Positions 1 to 8,260 of a stretch of DNA of 32,188 nucleotides are shown in pieces. The notes under the pieces are model-generated. The model had not been told where the DNA came from. It saw only the letters and a list, made by a program, of their open reading frames with translations, and ran no database searches. The stretch comes from Syntrophaceae bacterium (GTDB lineage Bacteria > Desulfobacterota > SM23-61): assembly GCA_013388675.1 (NCBI GenBank), contig JACAEW010000261.1:1-32188 (forward strand), written 5' to 3'. Each line of letters starts with the position of its first letter. Position 1 is the first letter of the stretch. A program made the position numbers and the translations under genes.

Positions 1-72
1 GGGCAGGACATCCTGAGGCAGCGGTTCTTCCATCGGGTCGCGTCGAAAATGAATGGGGTTGTCGCAGTTTAA
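1..72 (+). CDS. Possible 3' end of an upstream gene (partial)
   Basis: Frame 1 is open from the window edge to a TAA at 70-72 and would encode about 23 residues ending GVVAV. This could be the C-terminus of a gene that starts left of the window. The piece is too short to assign a family or to exclude chance. No clear terminator follows it. Confidence 0.3.
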   Translation, partial: GQDILRQRFFHRVASKMNGVVAV

Positions 73-379
73 GCTAGGATTTAGTTTGAGGCGAAGGGTT
101 CGGGGACCGGTGCCTTGGGGAAGCCGGGCCAGGGCTCCGGAACCCCGGATTTTACCCGCCGAGGCTGTCCCGCCCCGGGCGGGATGCCCCCCTGGGCCTA
201 TGCGATGGAGTCGTTTTCTCCCTTTTTACCCACTCGATTGGGAGAAGACCCGATTTTCATTTCCCTGGATTCTACGAAAAAACCGCTCCTTACAACCCCC
301 AGCCATAAAAATTTACCGCCCCAGGAGAAGCCTTACGATTCTTTTGGCTGCCTTGGGTCGAAAAGGAGGAGTCAAAAGA
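73..379. other. G+C-rich non-coding leader region
   Basis: No convincing gene is seen here. The first part is very G+C-rich and can fold locally: TCCCGCC at 168-174 pairs with GGCGGGA at 178-184 around a 3-nt loop. Other GC-rich segments near 100-150 and 180-200 may also pair. The second part (about 230-360) is more balanced. I could not match it to a riboswitch, SRP RNA, 6S RNA or RNase P motif. A longer open frame starting at 53 runs through it but has no RBS and no protein-like composition. Confidence 0.4.
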
Positions 380-454
380 ATGACATCGACGGGCCCATGG
401 ATGGCCGAATTCAGGCCGGGCGGGGGCGGAGTTGAAAAGTCCGGAAAAGTATAG
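380..454 (+). CDS. Possible small protein or leader peptide, 24 aa
   Basis: A strong Shine-Dalgarno-like sequence (AAAGGAGGA, 362-370) lies 9 nt before the ATG at 380. The frame ends with TAG at 452-454, only 41 nt before the downstream regulator start. The predicted peptide begins MTSTGPWMAEF and is Gly-rich in its second half. Only the RBS supports it; no homology is recognised. It could be a translated leader for the downstream GGDEF gene or a chance ORF. Confidence 0.3.
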   Translation: MTSTGPWMAEFRPGGGGVEKSGKV

Positions 455-495
455 TAATCATAAAAGCTGTGTTTTTTAGGGGAGGAGAAGTTTCC

Positions 496-1401
496 ATGAC
501 CGGCCGAGAAAAAGGTGTCCCCACAATCGTCCTTTTGATCGAGGATGACCCCTACGACGCGGAACTAACCATGGCCGTCCTAGGGGAGATTCAGAGTTTT
601 CGATGCCTGGCCGAGCGGGCGGGAACGCTCTCCGCGGGGCTGGAGCGACTGTCCCGCGGGGGGGTCGATCTTTTATTGCTCGACCTGGGGCTTCCCGATT
701 CCCTCGGACTGGCCACTTTCGAGCTGGCCTATGTCCAGTATCCCGATATTCCGATCGTCATCCTAAGCGGCCTGGCGGATGAGGAGATGGCCATCAAAAC
801 CGTGCAGATAGGGGCCCAGGACTATCTGGTGAAAGGAAATTTCGACAGCAATCATCTGGCCCGGGCCATCCGTTACGCCATCGAGCGGCACCGAATCAAG
901 GCCGAGCTCAAGTCCCTGTCGTTGACCGACGAACTCACCGGCCTGCACAACCGCCGTGGATTTTTGACCTTGGCCCGGCAGCAAGTGAAGATCGCCCACC
1001 GGCTTAAGAAAAAGCTCCTTCTCCTCTACATCGACATGGATAACCTGAAATGGATTAACGACAACCTGGGGCATGAAGAAGGGGATCGGGCTTTGAAGGA
1101 AATGGCGCAAATCATGAGTGCCACCTTTCGGGCTTCCGACTTGGTGGCGCGCATGGGAGGGGACGAGTTCGCCGTCCTGGGCCTGGAAGAGGGCGAGGCC
1201 GATTTTTCCAAGATCAGGCAGCGGCTCGATCAGAAGACAGGCCTGCCCGGAAAGAACTCGGCAAGGCCCTACCGCTTATCCCTCAGCATGGGCTTTGTCC
1301 AGTACGACCCCGAAAGGCCGGAAGACATCGAAGAGCTCCTGGCCCGGGCGGACAAACTCATGTACGAGGAAAAAAGCCTAAAGAAATCCAGAAAGGGATA
1401 G
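496..1401 (+). CDS. Response regulator with diguanylate cyclase (REC-GGDEF) output
   Basis: This is a cytoplasmic two-domain protein of 301 aa. The N-terminal receiver has an acidic pocket (E16, D17, D18), the phospho-acceptor D63, the switch S91 and the conserved K113. A short helix leads into a GGDEF domain with the exact motif at 221-225. Five residues before it lies an RxxD inhibitory site (R212-D215), so the enzyme should make cyclic di-GMP from two GTP and be product-inhibited. ATG 496 was chosen over the in-frame ATG at 469 because GGAGGAG at 481-487 sits 8 nt upstream of it. No histidine kinase is adjacent, so its sensor partner is unknown. It is the only GGDEF protein in the window with an intact catalytic motif, and is therefore a candidate c-di-GMP source for the degenerate GGDEF proteins further right. 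Confidence 0.93.
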   Translation: MTGREKGVPTIVLLIEDDPYDAELTMAVLGEIQSFRCLAERAGTLSAGLERLSRGGVDLLLLDLGLPDSLGLATFELAYVQYPDIPIVILSGLADEEMAIKTVQIGAQDYLVKGNFDSNHLARAIRYAIERHRIKAELKSLSLTDELTGLHNRRGFLTLARQQVKIAHRLKKKLLLLYIDMDNLKWINDNLGHEEGDRALKEMAQIMSATFRASDLVARMGGDEFAVLGLEEGEADFSKIRQRLDQKTGLPGKNSARPYRLSLSMGFVQYDPERPEDIEELLARADKLMYEEKSLKKSRKG

Positions 1402-1430
1402 GGCCCAAGGGCCGTCCTTTTTGTTTTTTT
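1402..1430 (+). terminator. Weak rho-independent terminator candidate after the GGDEF gene
   Basis: Immediately after the stop codon, GGCC (1402-1405) and GGCC (1410-1413) can form a short stem around CAAG. It is followed by GTCC and then a T-rich run (1418-1430). The stem is only about 4 bp, so efficiency is doubtful, but the U-tract is long. Confidence 0.4.
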
Positions 1431-1432
1431 TC

Positions 1433-1461
1433 TCGACCCCGGATCATTTCGATTTTATAAT
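1433..1461 (+). promoter_or_regulatory. Sigma-70-type promoter candidate
   Basis: A -35-like TCGACC (1433-1438) is separated by exactly 17 bp from a perfect TATAAT (1456-1461). The expected transcription start, near 1468, is about 30 nt before the ATG at 1499. It would drive the nucleotidyltransferase gene independently of the upstream regulator. Confidence 0.5.
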
Positions 1462-1498
1462 TAACTCGGCGGGATAAGGATCTTTTTGAGGGCCAGAA

Positions 1499-2881
1499 AT
1501 GAACCCCCAACCTCTTCTGGAGCTGCTGGAAAAGCATGATCAAAGGCATATCCTTGCTCACTACCAAAGCTTGAAATCAGCCCAGCGGGAATCCTTCATC
1601 CGGGGCCTGGGTCCGCTCGGTCTAGCCTCGGTCCTAACGCTCTACCGGAAATTTTCCCGGCCCGAGAGCTCGATACCCCATTCCTCCCGGATTGAACCAG
1701 CCTTTATCTTGCCGATTCCCAAGACTGAGGAAGAGGTCCAACGGCGGAAAGAGGCTCAAGAGCTGGGCGAATCCCTGATTCGCGGCAATGAGGTGGCGGT
1801 CCTGATTGTGGCCGGGGGGCAGGGAACGAGACTGGGGTTTCCGGGCCCCAAGGGGATTTTCCCCATTTCCCCCATCAAGAAAAAATCCTTATTTCAGCTT
1901 TTCGCCGAATCGGTCCGGGCGATCTGCGGCCGATACCGGGCAACCTTGCCGCTGCTGATCATGACCAGCGAGGAAAACCACGAAGAAACTCGGGCCTTTT
2001 TCAAATCCCGTGACTTTTTCGGCTTGAAGGGGGAGTTTGTGCATTTTTTTCGGCAGGGGATGCTTCCGACCCTGACGCCCGATGGAAAACTGATACTTAA
2101 AGATGCGGAGAACCTCCTGGCCCATCCGGATGGGCACGGGGGATCGCTGAAGGCCCTTTACGATTCCGGGCTCGCCGGCTGGTTAAAGACGCAGGGGGTT
2201 TCCGAGCTGTTTTACTGCCAGGTGGACAACCCCCTGGCCAAGATTGCCGACCCGGCCTTTATCGGGGTTCATCGGCAGGAAAACGCCGAAATATCCACCA
2301 AGGTAGTCCGGCGCCGGGACCCGGAAGAAAAGGTGGGAATCTACGGAAGGGTGGACGGCAAACCCGCCATCATAGAATACAGCGATTTTTCTCCGGAAGA
2401 TTACCGTTCTCTCGACGAAAAAGGAAACTTAAGATATTGGGCGGGAAATATCGCGATTCACATGATCTCCCTATCCTTTGTGGAAAGAATGAACCGGGAG
2501 GGCTTTGCCCTTCCCTATCACCGGGCCCTCAAAGAGGTGGAGGGCTTGGGCGCGGGGGGGCGGAGCGAAAAAATGACGGGCCTGAAATTCGAAACCTTTG
2601 TCTTTGACGCCATCCCCCTGGCGAAAAAGAGCATCTGCATGGAGGTCCCCCGGGAAGAGGAGTTTGCTCCGGTAAAAAACCAGGCCGGTCCTGATTCCCC
2701 GGACACTGCCCGCCAAGCCATGACCAATCTTTTTACCCGTTGGCTGATCGGGGCAGGGGCGAAGGTTTTCCCCGGAGTCCAGGTGGAGATCAGCCCCCTA
2801 TTCGCCCTGGACAAAAATGAGTTGAAGGAAAAGTTGGGAGAGAAAGAGGTGGAAGTCCGGGAGGATACCTATTTCGGGTAG
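1499..2881 (+). CDS. UDPGP-family nucleotidyltransferase (UAP1/AGX-like UDP-sugar pyrophosphorylase)
   Basis: The 460-aa protein belongs to the UDPGP family, which transfers UMP from UTP to a sugar 1-phosphate. The nucleotide-binding loop is AGGQGTRLG at residues 105-113, followed by a P-K-G. Further segments resemble eukaryotic UDP-GlcNAc pyrophosphorylase (UAP1): a MTS motif, FxQGMLP, a DGHGG substrate loop, a VDNPL motif and an AGNIAIH motif. The N-terminal ~95 residues form the helical extension typical of that group. Substrate (GlcNAc-1-P, GalNAc-1-P or Glc-1-P) cannot be decided from sequence. It stands alone between a promoter candidate and a spacer. UDP-sugar supply for the EPS locus about 23 kb downstream is possible but inferred. 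The start at 1499 has only a weak RBS (GAGGG). Confidence 0.9.
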   Translation: MNPQPLLELLEKHDQRHILAHYQSLKSAQRESFIRGLGPLGLASVLTLYRKFSRPESSIPHSSRIEPAFILPIPKTEEEVQRRKEAQELGESLIRGNEVAVLIVAGGQGTRLGFPGPKGIFPISPIKKKSLFQLFAESVRAICGRYRATLPLLIMTSEENHEETRAFFKSRDFFGLKGEFVHFFRQGMLPTLTPDGKLILKDAENLLAHPDGHGGSLKALYDSGLAGWLKTQGVSELFYCQVDNPLAKIADPAFIGVHRQENAEISTKVVRRRDPEEKVGIYGRVDGKPAIIEYSDFSPEDYRSLDEKGNLRYWAGNIAIHMISLSFVERMNREGFALPYHRALKEVEGLGAGGRSEKMTGLKFETFVFDAIPLAKKSICMEVPREEEFAPVKNQAGPDSPDTARQAMTNLFTRWLIGAGAKVFPGVQVEISPLFALDKNELKEKLGEKEVEVREDTYFG

Positions 2882-2967
2882 GGAATAAAACGAGGCGGCG
2901 CGTCGATAAAGATTCCCAATGGTCGGATAGAGGGTCCATCGTCCTGCTGCCTGATTTTTAAACCCTC

Positions 2968-2983
2968 CGGCATAAAAATTGCA
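2968..2983 (+). promoter_or_regulatory. Sigma-54 (-24/-12) promoter candidate upstream of the peptidase-T2SS block
   Basis: The sequence CGGCATAAAAATTGCA matches TGGCAC-N5-TTGCA with the invariant GG (2969-2970) and GC (2981-2982) at correct spacing. Mismatches are T to C at position 1 and C to T at position 6. A start near 2994 would give a roughly 100-nt leader before the gene at 3095. All genes from 3095 to 17203 run in the same direction with short gaps, so it could drive the whole block. Confidence 0.5.
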
Positions 2984-3094
2984 AAATCTTCCAGAAATAG
3001 TGATATAAATAAAAACTCATTTCTCATTCGCTGCAAAGGTCCTTAAATCCCTCTCTTTTTCCAAATCTTCTTAGGAGGGAGCCGGAAGCCCCCA

Positions 3095-3472
3095 ATGGCA
3101 ATCTCAAGCGGGGGGACATGGTCCAAGGGGTCCAAGATCCCTGGCAGTCTATCCAGTTTTTTGAAAACTGCAGGGATCTTCCTGATTCCTTTTCTTTTCA
3201 TCGTCACCCTGGGCGCGGGGAGCCTTAAAGAGGGAAAGGGAGAGATGGAAGTAACCGGAAAGGTCTATGTCATGGGGAATGAACCTTTCAGCCAAGCGGC
3301 CATCCAGATGGACGACGGCCAAGTTTACGCTTTGGTGGGGGTGCATGAAAAGGAACTTCGTCGCCATCAAGGAAGGCGGGTTTCGGTAACCGGCAGACCG
3401 TCCGTGGAAAAACCGCGGGGGTCCAAGGCGATTGAGGTGAAGTCCTTTCGGGTGTTGGAAGAAAAGAGATAA
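3095..3472 (+). CDS. Small secreted or membrane-anchored protein, possibly OB-fold
   Basis: This 125-aa protein of unknown function has a hydrophobic helix at about residues 25-42. The C-terminal 75 residues are short beta-rich segments ([29 protein letters not shown]) resembling small periplasmic OB-fold domains. AGGAGGGA at 3073-3080 precedes the ATG by 14 nt, which is long, but no better start is visible. It lies 31 nt before the metallopeptidase gene and downstream of a sigma-54-like site, so a role connected with the secreted peptidase or T2SS is possible. I do not recognise a named family. Confidence 0.7.
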   Translation: MAISSGGTWSKGSKIPGSLSSFLKTAGIFLIPFLFIVTLGAGSLKEGKGEMEVTGKVYVMGNEPFSQAAIQMDDGQVYALVGVHEKELRRHQGRRVSVTGRPSVEKPRGSKAIEVKSFRVLEEKR

Positions 3473-3503
3473 AAGAAGGGATTCGAAGGATCGAGAGGAA
3501 AGG

Positions 3504-5252
3504 ATGAAAAAAGACTGTTTTCTGGGGCTGGTTCTTTCCGTCCTCTGGTTCTTTGCTCTTGGTTCGCCCGAGCCCCTGGCAGCCGCTTTCGGGAAAGCCC
3601 CCATCAGCGGCACACCCCTGCTGCGGGAACAAAGACTTATGCTCCTCAGGGATTACGGCCTTGAGAGGCGGATCAAAGCCGAAAGGGGCATCCTGGCCGA
3701 TACGGTGGGGGACAATCTTTTTTTCTATGCCTTCCATTTTGGCACCATGACCTATTATACGACTGCGGCCACTTGCCGCAGCAGGACGCAATTGAGCTCC
3801 GGTTTTTTTTTGAACATTTACGTGGAAGACGCGGAATGGACGCGGGACCCGGGCCGTTTTACCGATACGATCCTGAATAACATCGGAAACGAATACAAGA
3901 ACGGGATTCTTGCTACGATGTCGGCTCACTTCGGAACCCCTCCTGCAGGGGATTTTACCATCCTGCTCATGGACATTAAAGATGGCGGGGGAGGGGCCTA
4001 CGTGGCCGGGTATTTCGATCCCAAGAATGAAAACACGGTGGCCAACAGCAACCGCCGCCACATGGTTTACTTGGACTCCAAAGAGGGGACGCCGGGCAGC
4101 ACCTCTTCTTTCGGAACCCTGGCCCATGAGTTTCAGCATTTCATCCATTACAACTATGACCCTTATGAAGAGTCCTGGTTAGAAGAGGGCCTCTCGGGGC
4201 TGGCCCGGTATGTGTGCGGATACGGACATCAGGTCAGCCATGTCTCGGCTTTTGCCGCCACTCCCACGACCAGCCTGACCCGCTGGAAGGACGACCTGGC
4301 GAGTTACGGGGCGACCTACCTTTTCATGCTGTATCTTTCCGAGAAATACGGGGGGGCGGGCACCACTCGGGATATCGTAGCCAATAGCGGGAAGGGAATC
4401 AACGGCATCAACAACGTCCTCTTCTCGAGGGGTTACCTGGTTTCGGTCAATGAGGTCTTCAAAAACTGGGTGGTGGCCAACTATCTGAACAATCCGGCCA
4501 TCTCCGGCGGCCGCTACGGCTACTTGGCCAGTTTTTCCGGCATCGCCGGTGCCCCCGGAAACATCGCCATGACCACGACGGTCAGCGGTTATCCCGCAGC
4601 GGGAAGGGGAAGCGTCAACGAGTACGCGGCCGAATATATCCGATTCACCAACCTGGGGGGAACTTATAACCTTTTTGTGCTCATCCCCTACAGCTTGACC
4701 GAAGGCGATGTCCAGGACTATTCCTACACCGCGGCGATCGGGTCTTTGGATCTGAACCTAAACGGCCTGACTCCGACCCTGGGCGCCCAGGGAGTCAAGC
4801 AGGGAACCTCCAACCCCACTCCCGCCGTGGTTACGAATCTTTCTCCATCGAACAATATTTCCACCAGCGAGGGCGGGGAGAGCAGCGATGGAGGAGAGGA
4901 GGGGGGAGGGTGCTTCATCGCCACCGCGGCCTTCGGCTCGCCGCTGGCAGAGGAGATCATCATCCTGCGGGAGTTCCGCAACCGGTACCTTCTGACGCAT
5001 CTTCCGGGCCGGGCCGTAGTGAAGGCCTATTACCGGATCAGCCCGCCTCTTGCGGACTTCATTTCTTCGCATGGGGATTTAAGATTCCTGGCCCGGGCGG
5101 CTCTGTATCCATTTGTGGGATTCAGCCGTTCTGCCCTGCAAGCCCCTGAAGAAGTCGCCGGCTGGGGAATCGGACTGATCCTCCTGGTCGTTTTGGCCGC
5201 GGGGCGTAAGAGGAATGCGCAACGCGGCAGGACCGCGAATAAGAACGGCTAA
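3504..5252 (+). CDS. Secreted HExxH metallopeptidase with CFI-box C-terminal region
   Basis: The 582-aa protein starts with a typical signal peptide (residues 1 to about 27, ending LAAA). The zinc motif HEFQH is at 208-212, and WLEEGLSG follows, with E228 the likely third zinc ligand, as in the M30/hyicolysin and M6-like gluzincins. The catalytic part runs to about residue 440. After a Gly/Ser/Glu-rich linker comes [10 protein letters not shown] starting at C470, then a conserved-looking segment rich in R, Y and P, a membrane helix near 550-565 and a basic tail. The CFI-box is a recurrent C-terminal domain of deltaproteobacterial exported proteins; its processing is not established as far as I know. 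The RBS is GAGAGGAAAGG just upstream. The stop lies 2 nt before gspC, suggesting co-transcription and a link to type II secretion, as substrate or surface component. Confidence 0.85.
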   Translation: MKKDCFLGLVLSVLWFFALGSPEPLAAAFGKAPISGTPLLREQRLMLLRDYGLERRIKAERGILADTVGDNLFFYAFHFGTMTYYTTAATCRSRTQLSSGFFLNIYVEDAEWTRDPGRFTDTILNNIGNEYKNGILATMSAHFGTPPAGDFTILLMDIKDGGGGAYVAGYFDPKNENTVANSNRRHMVYLDSKEGTPGSTSSFGTLAHEFQHFIHYNYDPYEESWLEEGLSGLARYVCGYGHQVSHVSAFAATPTTSLTRWKDDLASYGATYLFMLYLSEKYGGAGTTRDIVANSGKGINGINNVLFSRGYLVSVNEVFKNWVVANYLNNPAISGGRYGYLASFSGIAGAPGNIAMTTTVSGYPAAGRGSVNEYAAEYIRFTNLGGTYNLFVLIPYSLTEGDVQDYSYTAAIGSLDLNLNGLTPTLGAQGVKQGTSNPTPAVVTNLSPSNNISTSEGGESSDGGEEGGGCFIATAAFGSPLAEEIIILREFRNRYLLTHLPGRAVVKAYYRISPPLADFISSHGDLRFLARAALYPFVGFSRSALQAPEEVAGWGIGLILLVVLAAGRKRNAQRGRTANKNG

Positions 5253-5254
5253 AG

Positions 5255-6172
5255 ATGATAAGGTTTTTGGCTCGACATTTTTGGGTTGTCCACCTTCTTT
5301 TTATCGCCTGCGCCGCCTGGCTGATCGCTCACCTTTCCATCCTCTTCATCGAAGACCGGGTCCTGAATCCGCCCTTGCCGAATTCGTCCCGGAAAGCCTC
5401 TTCCCTGGCAGCGACGGCGCAGGAGCCCTACGAGAAATATTCTGCAATAACGGAGCGGAATATTTTCAGCCCCGCGGACCGGGGGCAAAAACTTCTCCCC
5501 TTGGGGGATAGAAAGGCCCACGCTCCCGGGAGCGGAGCGGCGGAGGCGGGGCAGGACGCCGCATCCGGGAACTATGTTCTGGCCGGCACCATCACCGGGC
5601 CGGAGGGATATTCATGGGCCATCCTTCAGGAAAGGGGAAGCCGCAAGCAGCAAATCTTTCGGATTCATGGTAATATCGATGGGGGGAAAATCGTCAGCGT
5701 CACCCGGAAACAGATTCAGATCGAAAAGGACGGAAAGAGGGAAACCCTGATTCTGTCCGAGGAAACGCCCCAACCCCCCCGGCCTGCGGGAAAACCCATC
5801 CCGCCGCCGCCCCCCGCTCCGGCGGGGAAAGAAGAGGTGAAGAAGCTCTCGGCCAACCGGTTCCTGGTGAACCGGGAAGATGTTTCTTCCGCCGTGGGGG
5901 ACATCAACCGTTTTATGACCCAGGCCCGGCTGCGGCCTCATTTCGAAATGGGAAAACCGGCCGGGTATTCCGTATCGGAGATCGTTCCCGGCAGCCTCAT
6001 GGAAAAGCTTGGGCTTAAGAATAACGACATTATCCGCAAAGTGAATGGGATGGCGGTAAGCCGTCCGGAAGAGGTGATGCAAGCCTACGCCCAGTTCCAA
6101 CAGGACTCGAACATCGAACTGGAAATCGACCGGGGCGGGCGGACGGAAATCCTGCGGTACGAAATCAGGTAA
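5255..6172 (+). CDS. gspC: T2SS inner-membrane protein GspC
   Basis: GspC links the inner-membrane T2SS platform to the outer-membrane secretin. The 305-aa product has a short cytoplasmic N-terminus and one membrane helix (about 9-33). The homology region contains YEKYSAITERNIFSP, followed by small beta segments. A Pro-rich linker comes next, then a segment typical of GspC (FMTQARLRPHF). The C-terminal PDZ domain (about 232-305) includes the usual IVPGSLMEKLGLKNNDII pattern. It starts 2 nt after the metallopeptidase stop and ends 17 nt before gspD, the first of twelve consecutive T2SS genes. Confidence 0.95.
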   Translation: MIRFLARHFWVVHLLFIACAAWLIAHLSILFIEDRVLNPPLPNSSRKASSLAATAQEPYEKYSAITERNIFSPADRGQKLLPLGDRKAHAPGSGAAEAGQDAASGNYVLAGTITGPEGYSWAILQERGSRKQQIFRIHGNIDGGKIVSVTRKQIQIEKDGKRETLILSEETPQPPRPAGKPIPPPPPAPAGKEEVKKLSANRFLVNREDVSSAVGDINRFMTQARLRPHFEMGKPAGYSVSEIVPGSLMEKLGLKNNDIIRKVNGMAVSRPEEVMQAYAQFQQDSNIELEIDRGGRTEILRYEIR

Positions 6173-6189
6173 CGGTAGGCAGAGACCCG

Positions 6190-8226
6190 ATGAAAGAGCG
6201 GATCGAGCGGTTCACCTTGGCTTTCTTTTTTCTGGCGGCGATGGTCCTGGTCCTCGGCTGGGTTCGGCCCGCGCAGGGGCAGGAGAAAAAGGGCCCGGAA
6301 ATTCAGATTCCCAAGAAGCCCCTTCCCGATGACGCCCTCATCACCATGGACTTCCAGGACGCGGACCTTGCCGTGGTCATCAAGTTCATGGGGGAGTTGA
6401 CGGGAAAAAATTTCTTGGTGAGCGATCCGATTCGGGGGAAAGTGACCATTATTTCCCCCAAAAAGATCACGGTCCGCGAGGCGTATCGAGTCTTCGAATC
6501 GGTGCTGGAGATGAACGGCTACACGGCGGTGCCGGGAGACGATGCGATTAAGATCATTCCCTCCGCCGCCGCCCGCCAGGCGGGCTTGGAAATCCGGGAA
6601 GGAAAGGAAGCCAAGGCCGTTGCGCCCGAAGACCGGATGATCACCCAGATCATACCCCTGGAACACGCCTCGGCCGACGAAGTACGCAACCTCTTCGCTT
6701 CCTCGGTCTCCAAGGAAGGGATGATCATCTCCTACAAACCGACCAATCACTTGGTCATAACCGACCGCGCCTCCAACATCCACCGCCTTCTCAAGATCAT
6801 CGAACAGATCGACGTGCGGATCGTGGAGGAGAAAATCACCGTCTTTCCCCTCGAATACGCTTCGGCCAAGACCCTGGCGGACAAACTGGGCCAGCTCATG
6901 GCCGCGGACCCGAGGCAGCCCGCGCCGGGGAGGCCCCCGGCCCCGGCGGCGGCGCAGAGGGTGGTGAAGATCATCCCGGAGGAACGGACCAACACCCTGA
7001 TCGTCCTGGCCAACGAGCAGGACGCCCGGGAGGTCCGAAACCTGGTGGCCCGGCTGGACACGGAAGCGCCCAAGGGCAAGAGCCAGCTTCATGTCCGGTA
7101 CCTGGAGCACGCCCGGGCAGAGGAGCTGGCCAAGGTCTTGAACTCCATCGTCACCGGCAAAGCAAAGGCGGCGGCCCCTCCGGGGCGACAGCCCCAGGCC
7201 GGGGCGCCCCCGGAAGAGGTATCGATTACCGCGGACAAGGCAACCAATTCCCTGGTCATCACCGCCTCGCCCCAGGAGTTCAAGGAGCTGGAGGAGGTCA
7301 TCGCCAAGCTCGACATGATCCGGTCCCAGGTGCTGGTGGAGGCCCTGATCGCCGAGGTCTCGATGGAAAAGGCGCTCCAGATCGGGGTGGACTGGCGGAT
7401 CATGGACCAGCCGGTGGAGGGGAGCGCCCGGGGATTTGGGGGGAGCGACTTCGGGCTAATCAGCGGCACCCAGCGCGGAGTCTACCCCAGTTCGGCCGGG
7501 GACACGGGTCTTCTCTTGGGCGTGGCCAAGGGCTTTATTACCGTGGGGGGAGTCCAGGTCCCCAACCTGGGAGTGCTGGTCCGGGCCTTTCAGAAGGATA
7601 CGGACGTGAACGTCCTCTCTACCCCCCACCTTCTGACGATGGATAACGAGAAGGCCAAAATCATCGTGGCCGACAACGTTCCCCTCCTCAAATCCGACCT
7701 GACCACTCCCCTGGCCACGGCGACAGCCACGGTATCCAATGTCGCCGTGTCCCGGACCTACGAGTACAAAGATATCGGGATTCAACTGGAGATCACTCCC
7801 CATATCAGCAAGGGCAACATGGTCCGCCTGGAAATCTCCACCGAGGTAAGCAACATCCTGGCCATCGACCCGGCCAACCCCGGTTTTGTAACCACGCGGA
7901 AACGCCAGGCCACGACCACGGTGGCGGTGGACCACGGGCAGATCATCGTCATCGGGGGGTTGATCCGGGACGAGAGCTCGGACACCACCAAGAAGGTCCC
8001 CTGCGTGGGGAACGTTCCCGTCCTGGGGTGGCTGTTCAAGAACTTCGCGGGTTCCAGCACCAAGACCAATCTCCTGATCTTCATCAGCCCCCAAATCATC
8101 CGCACGGCGGAAGACTTGGAAAAGGCCACGGCCAAGAAGAAGAAGGAATCCGAGGAGAACCTGGAGAAGCTCAGGAAGGATCGGGAGAAAGAGGTCCAGG
8201 ATACCTTCGACAAGTTGATCAAATAG
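6190..8226 (+). CDS. gspD: T2SS outer-membrane secretin GspD
   Basis: GspD forms the multimeric outer-membrane channel. The 678-aa protein begins with a signal peptide (to about residue 31). Periplasmic domains follow: N0 (about 45-115), then N1, N2 and N3 between about 150 and 390. Two of them are joined by Ala/Pro-rich insertions (AAAPPGRQ type). The secretin domain occupies about 470-640 and carries the VLSTPHLLTMDN and GQIIVIGGLI signatures. The last ~38 residues form a Lys/Glu-rich, probably coiled-coil tail beyond the secretin core, which may serve in assembly. No pilotin (gspS) is seen in the window. The RBS is weak; the ATG is 17 nt after gspC. Confidence 0.96.
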   Translation: MKERIERFTLAFFFLAAMVLVLGWVRPAQGQEKKGPEIQIPKKPLPDDALITMDFQDADLAVVIKFMGELTGKNFLVSDPIRGKVTIISPKKITVREAYRVFESVLEMNGYTAVPGDDAIKIIPSAAARQAGLEIREGKEAKAVAPEDRMITQIIPLEHASADEVRNLFASSVSKEGMIISYKPTNHLVITDRASNIHRLLKIIEQIDVRIVEEKITVFPLEYASAKTLADKLGQLMAADPRQPAPGRPPAPAAAQRVVKIIPEERTNTLIVLANEQDAREVRNLVARLDTEAPKGKSQLHVRYLEHARAEELAKVLNSIVTGKAKAAAPPGRQPQAGAPPEEVSITADKATNSLVITASPQEFKELEEVIAKLDMIRSQVLVEALIAEVSMEKALQIGVDWRIMDQPVEGSARGFGGSDFGLISGTQRGVYPSSAGDTGLLLGVAKGFITVGGVQVPNLGVLVRAFQKDTDVNVLSTPHLLTMDNEKAKIIVADNVPLLKSDLTTPLATATATVSNVAVSRTYEYKDIGIQLEITPHISKGNMVRLEISTEVSNILAIDPANPGFVTTRKRQATTTVAVDHGQIIVIGGLIRDESSDTTKKVPCVGNVPVLGWLFKNFAGSSTKTNLLIFISPQIIRTAEDLEKATAKKKKESEENLEKLRKDREKEVQDTFDKLIK

Positions 8227-8260
8227 GGACTTGAAAGGTTTCAGTACCCCTAGGGATGAT

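Noticed and set aside
53-454. 133-codon open frame in the left leader
   Set aside because: It has no RBS, an Arg/Pro-rich composition typical of non-coding G+C-rich DNA, and runs through foldable leader sequence. Only its last 24 codons, with a strong RBS, are kept as a possibility.
6085-7110. Long minus-strand open frames, e.g. 341 codons opposite gspD and 380 codons opposite the EPS ATPase (29622-30764)
   Set aside because: They mirror strongly coding + strand genes with recognisable domains, and encode low-similarity His/Asp/Gly/Arg-rich sequences without RBS; they result from G+C-biased codon use.
8231-8260. TTG start for gspE
   Set aside because: ATG 8261 has a nearby AGGGA and gives the expected N-terminus.
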